Counted from the stretch's first letter, positions 25,839-33,972 are shown. The stretch is DNA of 43,369 nucleotides from JAUUSJ01 sp051880475 (GCA_051880475.1 JBJEOA010000042.1:1-43369); one strand, 5' to 3'. Numbers and translations: made by a program. The notes: generated by a model from the letters alone, not told the origin.

Positions 25839-26111
25839 GTGAAAGATTATATTGAGGAGAGAGCGGTGGAAATTGCTCTATATATTATTGAGAATAATGC
25901 GACGGTGAGACAGACGGCGAAGAAGTTTTGTGTGAGCAAATCGACGGTTCATAAAGATGTGGCGGACCGATTATTAGAGATTAATAAACCGTTGGCAAAA
26001 GAGGCAAGAAAAGTGTTAGATACCAATAAAAAAGAGCGTCATATTCGAGGCGGACTTGCCACAAAACAAAAATACTTAAAAGTGAGAGAGGAAATGAGAA
26101 AATCATCGTAA
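25839..26111 (+). CDS. spoIIID: Sporulation transcriptional regulator SpoIIID
   Basis: A 90-residue DNA-binding protein that acts in the mother cell during sporulation, switching gene expression between sigma-E and sigma-K. It matches SpoIIID throughout: DYIEERAVEI at the N-terminus, the helix-turn-helix VSKSTVHKDV, EINKPLAKEARKVLD, and the basic C-terminal segment RHIRGGLATKQKY. The start is GTG at 25839, giving the family's normal length; a longer reading from the ATG at 25773 would run through the terminator and the promoter. It is monocistronic by position, with larC starting 295 nt later behind its own promoter. Confidence 0.94.
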   Translation: MKDYIEERAVEIALYIIENNATVRQTAKKFCVSKSTVHKDVADRLLEINKPLAKEARKVLDTNKKERHIRGGLATKQKYLKVREEMRKSS

Positions 26112-26138
26112 TATATGTTATGATTTTGTGGCGAAAAA

Positions 26139-26158
26139 CCCATAGGCTTGCCTGTGGG
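26139..26158. repeat. Short hairpin related to that at 33744
   Basis: CCCATAGGC-TT-GCCTGTGGG forms a 9-bp hairpin 27 nt after the spoIIID stop. Its reverse complement shares AGG-C/T-AAGCCTATGGG with the hairpin at 33744-33764, so both could be copies of a small palindromic repeat. No T-tract follows. Confidence 0.45.
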
Positions 26159-26270
26159 AGTAGTCAGATGTGAAAATAATATTCGTATAGGTTTTAAAAC
26201 GCTATGAATATAGTAGGATAACAGACGTAAAAGTGTGAAAGTGGTTCTCCTTTTAAAACTTAAAAGAGTA

Positions 26271-26330
26271 TGGTATAATAAAAAAAATTTAAGAGGAAGC
26301 CTGCAAAATATATAGTTTTTTCAGGTTTCC
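26271..26330 (+). promoter_or_regulatory. Extended -10 promoter and leader hairpin of larC
   Basis: TGGTATAAT (26271-26279) is a perfect -10 with the extended TG. The -35 region (TTTTAA at 26251) is weak. The leader then has a 9-bp hairpin, GGAAGCCTG (26295-26303) with CAGGTTTCC (26322-26330), about 75 nt before larC. No recognised riboswitch class fits it. Confidence 0.5.
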
Positions 26331-26406
26331 TTCCTATATTTTATCAAAAATAATTATAAACTATAATATGTCAAAAACGAAAAATATAAATGAAAGGATA
26401 AGAAAA

Positions 26407-27795
26407 ATGGCGAAAAAATTATATTTTGAATGTACGTCCGGAATTAGTGGCGATATGACAGTTGCGGCACTTTTAGACTTAGGAGCAGATGAGCAGGTAT
26501 TGCGAGAGGCGATTTGTAGTATTCCTGTTTCTGGATTTGATATAAAAATTAGCCGTGTGAAAAAGTCAGGGGTAGATGCCTGTGATTTTAATGTTTTATT
26601 AGATGAGGCTCATGAAAATCATGATCATGATATGGAGTACTTACATGGAGAGGAATATCATGAGCATAGTCACCACGAGCATGAGCATAGTCATCACGAG
26701 CATGAGCATAGTCACCACGAGCATGAGCATAGTCACCATGAGCATGAGCATCATCATCACGAACATACACATAATCATGAATATGACGGACATGCACATA
26801 GTCATCACGTGCATCATCATCATCATGAGCATAGAGGCCTTAAAGAAATATTAGAAATCATCGACCAGTGTAAAATGACAGATTCTGCGAAAAATTTGGC
26901 AAAGAAAATTTTTGATATTATAGCAGTCGCAGAGTCAAAGGCTCACGGCCTTCCAAAAGAAGAAGTACATTTTCACGAAGTGGGAGCAGTAGATTCGATT
27001 GTTGATATTATTTCAGTGGCGACTTGTTTTGACAATTTAGGAATAAAAGACGTTATTATTCCTGTTTTATATGAGGGAAGTGGAAGCGTCCGCTGTCAGC
27101 ACGGTATATTGCCAGTTCCAGTTCCTGCCACAGCGAATATCGTGGAGGCATATGAACTTAAATTGCATAAAATGAATTTTATGGGAGAGTTTGTGACACC
27201 TACTGGTGCGGCTATTGTGGCAGCCTTAAAGACAGAAGATAAATTGCCAGAGACCTTTTCTATTGTAAAGATAGGAATCGGAGCAGGGAAGAGAGAGTAC
27301 GAGAAAGCAAGTATTCTTCGTGCGATGGTTTTAGAAGTGGAAGAGGAAAAAAAGAAAGATTTTATTTGTAAGCTTGAGACAAATATTGATGATTGTACAG
27401 GAGAAAATCTTGGATTTGTAATGGAGAAGCTTTTAAAAGCAGGAGCGAAAGATGTATGCTATCTTCCGATTTATACAAAGAAAAATCGTCCAGCCTATGA
27501 ACTCCATGTTTTATGCGACACAAAAGATGAGGGTAAAATGGAGGAAATTTTATTTGAGGAGACAACGACGATTGGAATTCGAAAAATAAAGATGGAGAGA
27601 AATATTTTAGAAAGAGAAATTAGGGAGATAGAGTCTGAGTACGGAAAATTCCATGTAAAAATATGTAAATTAGCGGATAGGAAACGCTGCTATTTAGAGT
27701 ATGAGGATGTGGCGGCACTTGCCAAGAAAAACCAAATTCCGTACCCGGATATGCACCAAATCTTATTATCAAAAGTGAAAAACTGTTTTCGTTAA
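26407..27795 (+). CDS. larC: Nickel-pincer cofactor biosynthesis protein LarC with His-rich insert
   Basis: A 462-residue LarC protein. It inserts nickel into the pyridinium-bis-thiocarboxylate mononucleotide cofactor used by lactate racemase and related LarA enzymes. The N-terminal motif ECTSGISGDMTVAALLDLG and HFHEVGAVDSIVDI are diagnostic. Residues 68-142 form a His/Glu-rich tract likely to bind or store nickel, including four exact HSHHEHE heptads (87-114). It is one uninterrupted frame, unlike the frameshifted larC1/larC2 of Lactobacillus. The ATG at 26407 follows AAAGGATAAG; the upstream ATG at 26368 lacks a site. No larA, larB or larE lies in this window, so the target enzyme must be elsewhere. 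Confidence 0.93.
   Translation: MAKKLYFECTSGISGDMTVAALLDLGADEQVLREAICSIPVSGFDIKISRVKKSGVDACDFNVLLDEAHENHDHDMEYLHGEEYHEHSHHEHEHSHHEHEHSHHEHEHSHHEHEHHHHEHTHNHEYDGHAHSHHVHHHHHEHRGLKEILEIIDQCKMTDSAKNLAKKIFDIIAVAESKAHGLPKEEVHFHEVGAVDSIVDIISVATCFDNLGIKDVIIPVLYEGSGSVRCQHGILPVPVPATANIVEAYELKLHKMNFMGEFVTPTGAAIVAALKTEDKLPETFSIVKIGIGAGKREYEKASILRAMVLEVEEEKKKDFICKLETNIDDCTGENLGFVMEKLLKAGAKDVCYLPIYTKKNRPAYELHVLCDTKDEGKMEEILFEETTTIGIRKIKMERNILEREIREIESEYGKFHVKICKLADRKRCYLEYEDVAALAKKNQIPYPDMHQILLSKVKNCFR
26665..26748 (+). repeat. 4 x 21-bp in-frame tandem repeat in larC
   Basis: Four 21-bp units (consensus CATAGTCACCACGAGCATGAG), each coding HSHHEHE, differ at a few third positions (CAC/CAT, GAG). The 21-bp period keeps frame, so copy number could vary by slippage without breaking LarC. 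The high CAT/GAG content also creates long open shadow frames on both strands that are not genes. Confidence 0.9.
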
Positions 27796-27875
27796 TTTTT
27801 TTGAGAGTATAATAAAAAGGCAGGTTTGACAGTTAGAGGAAATAAGTAATAAATGGCAAAGAAGAGGAAGATTTT

Positions 27876-28298
27876 ATGATAGTAATAGCATGTATTGATG
27901 ATGCCTTTGGAATGATGTTTAATAATAGAAGGCAGAGTAAAGATCGTATTCTTCGCGAGTATATTTTAGAATATATTGGAGATAGAAAACTTTGGATGAA
28001 TGCGTACACAAAAAAGCAGTTTGTCGATTGTGAACAAGAAAATATTATCGTGGATGAACAGTTTTTAGAAAGAGCAAAAACGGGAGAATTTTGTTTTGTT
28101 GAGAATATAGAGATTGAGCCATATATAGAGAAAATCCAACAACTAATATTGTTTAAGTGGAATAGAAGTTATCCGGGAGACTTTTTCTTCCCAGAGGAGA
28201 TCTTATCGAATGGATGGACAATGATAGAGACAGAAGAATTTACAGGTTATTCTCACGAAAAGATAACAAAGGAGGTTTACGAACGAGATGAAAAATAG
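27876..28298 (+). CDS. Conserved hypothetical protein upstream of the nuclease
   Basis: A 140-residue cytosolic-looking protein with no membrane segment. It starts MIVIACIDDAFGMMFNNRRQSKD, a pattern I associate with uncharacterised Lachnospiraceae proteins; I cannot give it a function. It has a mixed acidic composition with several aromatic residues in the C-terminal half (LILFKWNRSYPGDFFFPEE). The ribosome binding site (AGAGGAAG) is 5-12 nt upstream of the ATG. Its last 11 bases overlap the next gene, a nuclease-family protein, so the two are translated together and may work together. Confidence 0.75.
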   Translation: MIVIACIDDAFGMMFNNRRQSKDRILREYILEYIGDRKLWMNAYTKKQFVDCEQENIIVDEQFLERAKTGEFCFVENIEIEPYIEKIQQLILFKWNRSYPGDFFFPEEILSNGWTMIETEEFTGYSHEKITKEVYERDEK

Positions 28299-29013
28299 TG
28301 AAAACAATAGAAAAATTCCTTCGATTTTACTGGTTATTCTTATTATTATAGGTGCTTATTTTGGATTAGATGTCAGTTCTATTATTGGGTTAAATGACAA
28401 AGAGGCGCAGTTAATGGAGCAGATTTCTCTAGAAGATATTCCAGAGTATTCAGGTAAGCCTTATATAGTGATAAATGGAAATGAGCCAAATTTTTCAAAA
28501 TCTGATTTTAAAACGGAATCATTTGAGACGTATAGTGATTTAGATGAGCTTGGACGCTGTCAGGTCGCTTATGCGAATATAGGAGAAGATTTAATGCCGA
28601 CAGAAGAAAGAGGAAGTATCAGTGAGGTAAAGCCAACTGGATGGATAAACGAAAAATATGATATTGTAGAGGGAAAATATTTGTATAATCGCTGTCATTT
28701 GATTGGATATCAGCTTACGGGAGAAAATGCGAATAAGAAAAATTTGATTACAGGTACGAGATATTTAAATGTAACGGGGATGTTGCCGTTTGAAAATCAA
28801 GTAGCGGACTATATCAAGGAAACAAAAAATCATGTTTTATATCGCGTGACACCAATTTTTGACGGGGATAATCTAGTGGCAAGTGGTGTCTTGATGGAGG
28901 CAGAATCTGTAGAAGATAACGGAGAAGAAATTTCTTTTTGTGTGTACGTATATAATGTACAGCCAGGAATTGCGATTGATTATGCCACAGGGGAGAGTAA
29001 ACTAGCAAGATAA
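28288..29013 (+). CDS. Membrane-anchored or secreted DNA/RNA non-specific endonuclease-family protein
   Basis: A 241-residue protein. Residues about 11-30 (IPSILLVILIIIGAYFGLDV) form an uncleaved signal anchor or signal peptide after a short basic N-terminus. The rest resembles the streptodornase/NucA-type DNA/RNA non-specific endonuclease fold, with the active-site region LYNRCHLIGYQLTG (H137) followed by NLITGTRYLNVTGMLPFE and HVLYRVTPIF. The classic DRGH motif reads NRCH here, keeping the catalytic His but changing two neighbours. The Asn ligand downstream (about N158) is plausible. Extracellular nucleic-acid degradation would fit a purine-using bacterium, but that link is speculative. It overlaps the preceding hypothetical gene by 11 nt. 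Confidence 0.85.
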   Translation: MKNSENNRKIPSILLVILIIIGAYFGLDVSSIIGLNDKEAQLMEQISLEDIPEYSGKPYIVINGNEPNFSKSDFKTESFETYSDLDELGRCQVAYANIGEDLMPTEERGSISEVKPTGWINEKYDIVEGKYLYNRCHLIGYQLTGENANKKNLITGTRYLNVTGMLPFENQVADYIKETKNHVLYRVTPIFDGDNLVASGVLMEAESVEDNGEEISFCVYVYNVQPGIAIDYATGESKLAR

Positions 29014-29047
29014 GAGAGAAACATTTTTATGAAAGCTTAGGTGATTA

Positions 29048-29076
29048 GTGACAAAAATAGCGATTTATGGTATACT
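29048..29076 (+). promoter_or_regulatory. Promoter of the pspA-SPFH pair
   Basis: -35 GTGACA (29048-29053), 17-nt spacer, -10 TATACT (29071-29076). It lies 51 nt upstream of pspA, and the AGGAGG binding site follows. A short hairpin, CTTCCC-TA-AGGGAG, occurs just before the gene. Confidence 0.65.
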
Positions 29077-29126
29077 TTAACTTACATATTTAGACTTCCC
29101 TAAGGGAGAAAGAGGAGGAAATAATA

Positions 29127-29813
29127 ATGGGAATTATACAAAGATTTAAGGACATTATGTCAGCCAATGTAAATGCGGTATTAGATAAGGCGGAAGACCC
29201 AGCCAAGATGGTAGATCAGTATTTAAGAAATTTACAAGACGATTACGGCAAAGTAAAAGCAGAAACCGCTGCTGTTATGGCGGAAGAAAAAAGAGCAAAA
29301 AGAGAACTCAATGAATGTGAGCAGCAGATTAGCAAAATGCAAACTTATGCAGAGAAGGCATTGATAGCAGGGAATGAGCAAGATGCCAGAACATTTTTGA
29401 CAAAAAAAGCATCTTTGGAGGATAAGAAAAATACCCTTGCTCAATCTTATGATATTGCAAAAACAAATGCAGATAAGATGAGACAGATGCATGATAAGCT
29501 TGCCGCAGATATTAAGTCTTTAGAGGAGAGAAAAGCAAATATTAAGGCGAAGATGGCAATGGCTAAGGCAAAAGAGAGAACGGCAAAGATGGGAAGCTCT
29601 ATCACAGGTGCGGGGAATGCGATGGCAGCGTTTGACCGTATGGAGGCAAAGGCAAATCAAATGTTAGACCAGGCAGATGCGATGGCGGAACTGAATGGTG
29701 CAGGTAATAGCGACGATATTGAAGACTTAATGAGTAAGTATGATACTCCTTCTTGTGCAAGCAGTGCAGTAGATGATGATCTAGCTGCCCTCAAAGCAAA
29801 ATTAGGCTTATAA
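29127..29813 (+). CDS. pspA: PspA/IM30 family envelope-stress protein
   Basis: A 228-residue PspA/IM30 (ESCRT-III-like) protein. It begins with the amphipathic helix typical of the family (MGIIQRFKDIMSANVNAVLDKAEDP), followed by a long coiled coil (about residues 25-150) rich in Lys/Glu/Ala and a final helix. Such proteins bind damaged inner membrane and polymerise. No PspF or Lia-type regulator is seen. The neighbour is an SPFH/zinc-ribbon protein, as in the Bacillus ydjF-ydjI set, which supports a joint membrane-maintenance role. Confidence 0.92.
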   Translation: MGIIQRFKDIMSANVNAVLDKAEDPAKMVDQYLRNLQDDYGKVKAETAAVMAEEKRAKRELNECEQQISKMQTYAEKALIAGNEQDARTFLTKKASLEDKKNTLAQSYDIAKTNADKMRQMHDKLAADIKSLEERKANIKAKMAMAKAKERTAKMGSSITGAGNAMAAFDRMEAKANQMLDQADAMAELNGAGNSDDIEDLMSKYDTPSCASSAVDDDLAALKAKLGL

Positions 29814-29909
29814 TACTAAAGGAAAATAACGATAGAAAAACAGAAATATCAAAGAAAGGAAAGCTTCTAGACATTATATTTTTAGAAGTTTAGCAAAGGG
29901 ATAGATAAA

Positions 29910-30878
29910 ATGGGATTTTTTTCAAATCAGCTAGCTAATATAGTTGAGTGGGAAGAGTATAGAGAAGACTTACTTTTTTGGAAATGGAAAAATAGTGAGA
30001 TAAAAAAGGGTTCTAAATTAATTATTCGTCCAGGTCAAGATGCTATTTTTATGTATAATGGAAGAATAGAAGGAGTCTTTGAAGATGACGGTGAATATGA
30101 TATCGAGTCTCAAATTATTCCATTTTTATCCACTCTAAAAGGATTTAAGTTTGGTTTTCACACAAATCTAAGAGCAGAAGTAGTATTTATCAATACGAAG
30201 GAATTGACGGTGAGATGGGGAACAAAGCAGGCGATTAATATTCCAAGCAGTCAGCTTCCAGGTGGTCTCCCTATCCGTGCTCTTGGTACATTTAATTGTA
30301 AGATTGAAGATTATGTGACATTTATTGATAAGATTGCCGGAATAAAGAGACAGTACTCCATTGAAGATGTAAAAGAGAGGGTGATTTCCGTCTTAGACCA
30401 GCTTTTGATGAAATGGATTATGAAGGAAGGAAAAGATATGTTTAACCTCCAGGCGAATGCTTTTGATATTAGCAGAGGCATTTGTATGGACCTTGATATG
30501 GAAGTTTCTAAAATTGGTCTTTCGATTACTGGTTTCCAAATCGCAAGCTTTAGCTACCCTGAGGAAGTTCAAAAGATGATTAATAAAGTGGCATCTCAGA
30601 GTATGGTTGGAAATATAAATCAGTATCAGCAAGTGAGCATGATTGATGCGATGGCGAGTGGACGAAATGGTGGCACCAATATGGGTATGGATATGGCGAA
30701 TATGCAGATGGGAATGATGATGGGACAGCAGATGGCAAATACTATGTTCCAAAATCAACAGATGCAGGCACAACCAGCACAGCAGGTACAAGCGAATACG
30801 CCGAAGTTTTGCCCAAATTGTGGAACAAAGACAGAGGGAGCAAAATTTTGTCCAAATTGTGGAACGAAGCTTTTTTAG
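29910..30878 (+). CDS. SPFH-domain protein with C-terminal zinc ribbon (YdjI/virion core-like)
   Basis: A 322-residue protein. Residues about 20-235 form an SPFH/Band-7 domain of the YdjI type (LIIRPGQDAIFMYNGRIEGVF at the start). A Met/Gln-rich linker follows (about 250-295), and then a C-terminal double CPNCG motif (CPNCGTKTEGAKFCPNCG) that should bind one zinc. There is no N-terminal membrane segment, so membrane contact is probably through the SPFH domain or PspA. The gene lies 96 nt downstream of pspA; the gap holds a small hairpin (AAGCTTCTA/TAGAAGTTT) but no strong terminator, so co-transcription is likely. Confidence 0.88.
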   Translation: MGFFSNQLANIVEWEEYREDLLFWKWKNSEIKKGSKLIIRPGQDAIFMYNGRIEGVFEDDGEYDIESQIIPFLSTLKGFKFGFHTNLRAEVVFINTKELTVRWGTKQAINIPSSQLPGGLPIRALGTFNCKIEDYVTFIDKIAGIKRQYSIEDVKERVISVLDQLLMKWIMKEGKDMFNLQANAFDISRGICMDLDMEVSKIGLSITGFQIASFSYPEEVQKMINKVASQSMVGNINQYQQVSMIDAMASGRNGGTNMGMDMANMQMGMMMGQQMANTMFQNQQMQAQPAQQVQANTPKFCPNCGTKTEGAKFCPNCGTKLF

Positions 30879-30919
30879 CAGCAGGAGTTAGATAGTAATT
30901 AGATAAAAATAGATAGATG

Positions 30920-30980
30920 GCCGGGTGAGAGCGATACTCTTATCCGGCATATTCTTGCTCAATGTCAATACAATATTGGC
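30920..30980. other. Two hairpins between the SPFH gene and pcrA
   Basis: GCCGGGTGAGAG (30920-30931) pairs with CTCTTATCCGGC (30937-30948), a 12-bp stem with two G-T pairs. A second stem, ATGTCAATA / TATTGGCAT, follows at about 30962-30982. The first is terminator-sized but only AUAUUCUU follows, so termination may be partial. Confidence 0.5.
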
Positions 30981-31022
30981 ATAGATGATAGAATTCACAT
31001 AGATGACAGAAAGGAAAATAAT

Positions 31023-33242
31023 ATGAGTATATATGATACATTAAATGATAGACAAAAAGAAGCGGTTTTTTGTACAGAAGGACCTCTTCTTTTATTAGCA
31101 GGAGCGGGTGCCGGAAAGACAAGGGTTTTGACGCATCGCATTTGCTATTTGATTGAAGAAAAGGGAGTAAATCCATGGAATATTATGGCGATTACCTTTA
31201 CCAATAAGGCCGCAAAAGAGATGAGAGAGAGAGTAGATAGCCTTGTGGGATATGGCTCCTCAGATGTTTGGGTCAGCACATTTCACTCTACCTGTGTCCG
31301 AATTTTGAGAAGACACGCAGATAAGATTGGCTATAAAAATAATTTTACCATTTATGATGGCGATGACCAAAAAAGATTAATGAAAGATGTATGTAAAAGT
31401 CTAAATATTGATACGAAACAGTTTCCTGAAAAAAATATTTTAGGTGAAATTTCTAGAGCAAAAGATATGCATCAATCAGAGAGCGAATACGAGAAGGAAA
31501 GCTATGGAGACTTTAGAAAATCAAAAATTGCACAAGTCTATAAGGAGTATCAAAAGAGGTTAAAGGCAAATAATGCGATGGATTTTGATGATTTACTATG
31601 TAAGACTGTAGATTTATTCCAATTTTACCCAGATATACTAGAGAAATATCAAGATAGATTCCGATATATTATGGTGGATGAGTATCAAGATACGAATACG
31701 GTACAGTTTTATCTAATTCGTATGCTGGCGAGAAAATATAGAAATTTATGCGTAGTGGGTGATGATGACCAGTCTATTTATAAATTCCGCGGGGCAAATA
31801 TTTATAATATTTTAAATTTTGAGAAGGAATTTGAAGATGCAACGGTAATGAAATTAGAGCAAAACTATCGCTCTACAAAAAATATTTTGGAGCTTGCTAA
31901 TAATGTAATTTCCAATAATAGAGGAAGAAAACAAAAAACTCTCTGGACGGAAAATGAAAAGGGAGAGAAGGTTTTCTTTTCTAAGGTTGCGACAGAGTAC
32001 GATGAGGCAGAAATGGTGGCAAAAAAAATAGAAGAAGCTTGTGAGGAAGGTTCTTCTTATAAAGATTTTGCGATTCTTTATAGAACAAACGCACAGTCTC
32101 GTGTTCTTGAGGAAAAATTAATTTTTAAAAATATTCCATATAAGATTATTGGAGGTATAAACTTCTATCAGAGAAAAGAAATAAAAGATATGATTGCTTA
32201 CTTAAAAGTAGTAGATAGCGGTCTAGACGATTTAGCCACAAAGCGTATTATTAATGTCCCAAAGAGGGGAATTGGGGATACGACGATTCAAAAAATAGAG
32301 GATTTTGCCTTACAAGAGGAGATGGGATTTTTAGAGGCAGCCGAGATTGCACAACATATTGGAAGTCTTGGAAAGGCTACCGTGACAAAAATTAAGAAGT
32401 TTACAGATTTTATAGATGAGCTTCGAGAGGTTCTTAGAAATGAGGGAATTTTATCTCTCTATGATACAATTTTGGAAGAAACAGGATATAAACAGGAGTT
32501 GATAATAGAAAATACAGATGAGAGCCATACCCGTCTTGAAAATCTTGAGGAGTTTCGCAATAAAATTGTTGAATTTGAGGAGGAAAAAAATTCTACTTTA
32601 ACAGAGTTACTAGAAGAAATTGCTTTGATTGCTGATATTGATGGATTACAAGAGGAGAGCGACAGGGTTGTTCTTATGACACTTCACAGTGCAAAGGGAC
32701 TTGAATTTCCATATGTATTTTTAGTTGGTCTTGAGGATGGAATTTTCCCTGGGTATCGTGCAATTGCAAGTGAGAGTGAGGAAGATATGGAGGAAGAGAG
32801 AAGACTTTGCTATGTAGGTATCACAAGGGCGAAGAAACAGCTTTATTTAAGCTATGCACAGCGAAGAATGATGCGAGGACAGATGCAGTATAATACGCCT
32901 TCTAGATTTCTTGAGGAAATGCCAGGAAGATTATTGCAAGAGACAAAAAAAGGAAGGGATAGTGCAGTTTCTAGTATGAATAAGGGGAGAAATTTTGCGA
33001 ATACTGCATGGAAAACAGCTTCCTTTGATCATAAGCCTTATCAGACAATGCAAAATTTTGAGAACTCCAAAGCTGCATCTTTAGATTATAGTGTGGGAGA
33101 TAGAGTAAATCATATAAAGTTTGGAGCTGGTACGGTCAAACAGATTGTATCTGGAGGGCGAGATTATGAGGTTACAGTGAATTTTGATAGAGTTGGTTTA
33201 AAAAAGATGTTTGCTTCTTTTGCAAAACTTAAGAAATTGTAA
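31023..33242 (+). CDS. pcrA: ATP-dependent DNA helicase PcrA/UvrD
   Basis: A 739-residue superfamily 1A helicase for repair and for removing proteins from DNA. Walker A is AGAGAGKT (residues 26-33), motif II is VDEYQDTN, motif III GDDDQSIYKFRGA, motif IV region YRSTKNIL, motif V TLHSAKGLEFPYVFLVGLEDGIFP, and motif VI YVGITRAKKQLYLSYA. The C-terminus (VGDRVNHIKFGAGTVKQI) is the Tudor-like RNA polymerase-binding domain of PcrA. The ATG is preceded by AAAGGAAAATAAT. The length and motifs are fully typical; nothing is missing. Confidence 0.96.
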   Translation: MSIYDTLNDRQKEAVFCTEGPLLLLAGAGAGKTRVLTHRICYLIEEKGVNPWNIMAITFTNKAAKEMRERVDSLVGYGSSDVWVSTFHSTCVRILRRHADKIGYKNNFTIYDGDDQKRLMKDVCKSLNIDTKQFPEKNILGEISRAKDMHQSESEYEKESYGDFRKSKIAQVYKEYQKRLKANNAMDFDDLLCKTVDLFQFYPDILEKYQDRFRYIMVDEYQDTNTVQFYLIRMLARKYRNLCVVGDDDQSIYKFRGANIYNILNFEKEFEDATVMKLEQNYRSTKNILELANNVISNNRGRKQKTLWTENEKGEKVFFSKVATEYDEAEMVAKKIEEACEEGSSYKDFAILYRTNAQSRVLEEKLIFKNIPYKIIGGINFYQRKEIKDMIAYLKVVDSGLDDLATKRIINVPKRGIGDTTIQKIEDFALQEEMGFLEAAEIAQHIGSLGKATVTKIKKFTDFIDELREVLRNEGILSLYDTILEETGYKQELIIENTDESHTRLENLEEFRNKIVEFEEEKNSTLTELLEEIALIADIDGLQEESDRVVLMTLHSAKGLEFPYVFLVGLEDGIFPGYRAIASESEEDMEEERRLCYVGITRAKKQLYLSYAQRRMMRGQMQYNTPSRFLEEMPGRLLQETKKGRDSAVSSMNKGRNFANTAWKTASFDHKPYQTMQNFENSKAASLDYSVGDRVNHIKFGAGTVKQIVSGGRDYEVTVNFDRVGLKKMFASFAKLKKL

Positions 33243-33269
33243 AATTTTTTAAAATTTATACAAAACAAG

Positions 33270-33298
33270 TGGTAAAAAAGGTAAAAAAGTGCTATAAT
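33270..33298 (+). promoter_or_regulatory. Putative promoter of the small acidic membrane-protein gene
   Basis: A perfect -10 TATAAT (33293-33298) with a weak -35 (TGGTAA at 33270) and 17-nt spacing, 30 nt upstream of the ATG. Confidence 0.4.
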
Positions 33299-33327
33299 AA
33301 AACAAAAAAAGAAAGGGTGTACGTTAA

Positions 33328-33705
33328 ATGAAGTATTTAGAAAATTTAAATTTAGGAGAAGTGGAAGCTCTTGAAAAATTAAGCAATTTAATTAAATCTG
33401 GTAAGGTGAAGATTATCGCAGCGAGAGAAGAGCCAGAAAAGCAAGTAGATGAGACTGGCAAGAAAGTTTTATGGGGCTTGGCTATTTTTGGAGCGATTGC
33501 GGCAGTTGTTGCAATTGCAGTTGCAGTATATAAAATTTTAACACCAGAGCAGTTAGATGATTTCGACGACGATTTCGATGATGACTTCTTCAACGATACA
33601 GAGGAAGAAAAAGTTGAGGAGACAAAGGAAGCTGAGGAAGAAGATATCGTTGCGGCGGTAGAAGAAGCTATCGAAGAAGAAAAAGAAGAGGATGACGAAG
33701 AATAA
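33328..33705 (+). CDS. Small single-pass membrane protein with highly acidic tail, unknown function
   Basis: A 125-residue protein. Residues 1-46 are a mixed-charge cytosolic-looking segment, residues about 47-70 (VLWGLAIFGAIAAVVAIAVAVYKIL) are one transmembrane helix, and the remainder is a strongly acidic tail (FDDDFDDDFF and repeated Glu). I do not recognise the family. A clear AAAGGGTG site precedes the ATG, and a promoter and terminator flank the gene, so it is probably a real single-gene unit. Low-complexity acidic tails of this kind are seen in small Clostridia envelope proteins, but no function can be assigned. Confidence 0.8.
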   Translation: MKYLENLNLGEVEALEKLSNLIKSGKVKIIAAREEPEKQVDETGKKVLWGLAIFGAIAAVVAIAVAVYKILTPEQLDDFDDDFDDDFFNDTEEEKVEETKEAEEEDIVAAVEEAIEEEKEEDDEE

Positions 33706-33743
33706 GAAGTGCGGATAATATATCTGACATGATATGTTTGTTG

Positions 33744-33764
33744 CCCTATAGGTAAGCCTATGGG
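33744..33764. repeat. Short palindromic hairpin related to that at 26139
   Basis: CCCTATAGGTAAGCCTATGGG forms a hairpin 38 nt after the gene. Fifteen bases of it match the hairpin at 26139-26158 in inverse orientation. Confidence 0.4.
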
Positions 33765-33784
33765 AGATGCTAGACTACTTCGAT

Positions 33785-33829
33785 AAAAAGGTCACAAATT
33801 TAAAGTTTGGTTTAGTTTGTGACCTTTTT
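33785..33829 (+). terminator. Terminator after the acidic membrane-protein gene
   Basis: AAAAAGGTCACAAA (33785-33798) and TTTGTGACCTTTTT (33816-33829) make a perfect 14-bp stem with a 17-nt loop and a terminal T-run. Confidence 0.9.
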
Positions 33830-33923
33830 ACTTTGTCAAGGCAGTTAAAATTTTGAGAAATTTCATATATTACACCAAAAAAACATATTTTTAAAATTTT
33901 TTAAAAAAATTTAAAAAAAAGGC

Positions 33924-33952
33924 TTGACAAAAAAGAGTGAAATATGTATACT
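33924..33952 (+). promoter_or_regulatory. Strong promoter of the tRNA operon
   Basis: Consensus -35 TTGACA (33924-33929), 17-nt spacer, -10 TATACT (33947-33952), 20 nt before the first tRNA. The region just upstream is A/T-tract rich, which could act as an UP element. Confidence 0.85.
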
Positions 33953-33972
33953 TATAAATGTCAAACGGATAT

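Noticed and set aside
26588..26854. Open frames on both strands and another + frame over the His-rich part of larC
   Set aside because: They are produced by the CAT/GAG repeat composition, encode Met/Ile or Val/His low-complexity strings, and have no ribosome binding site.
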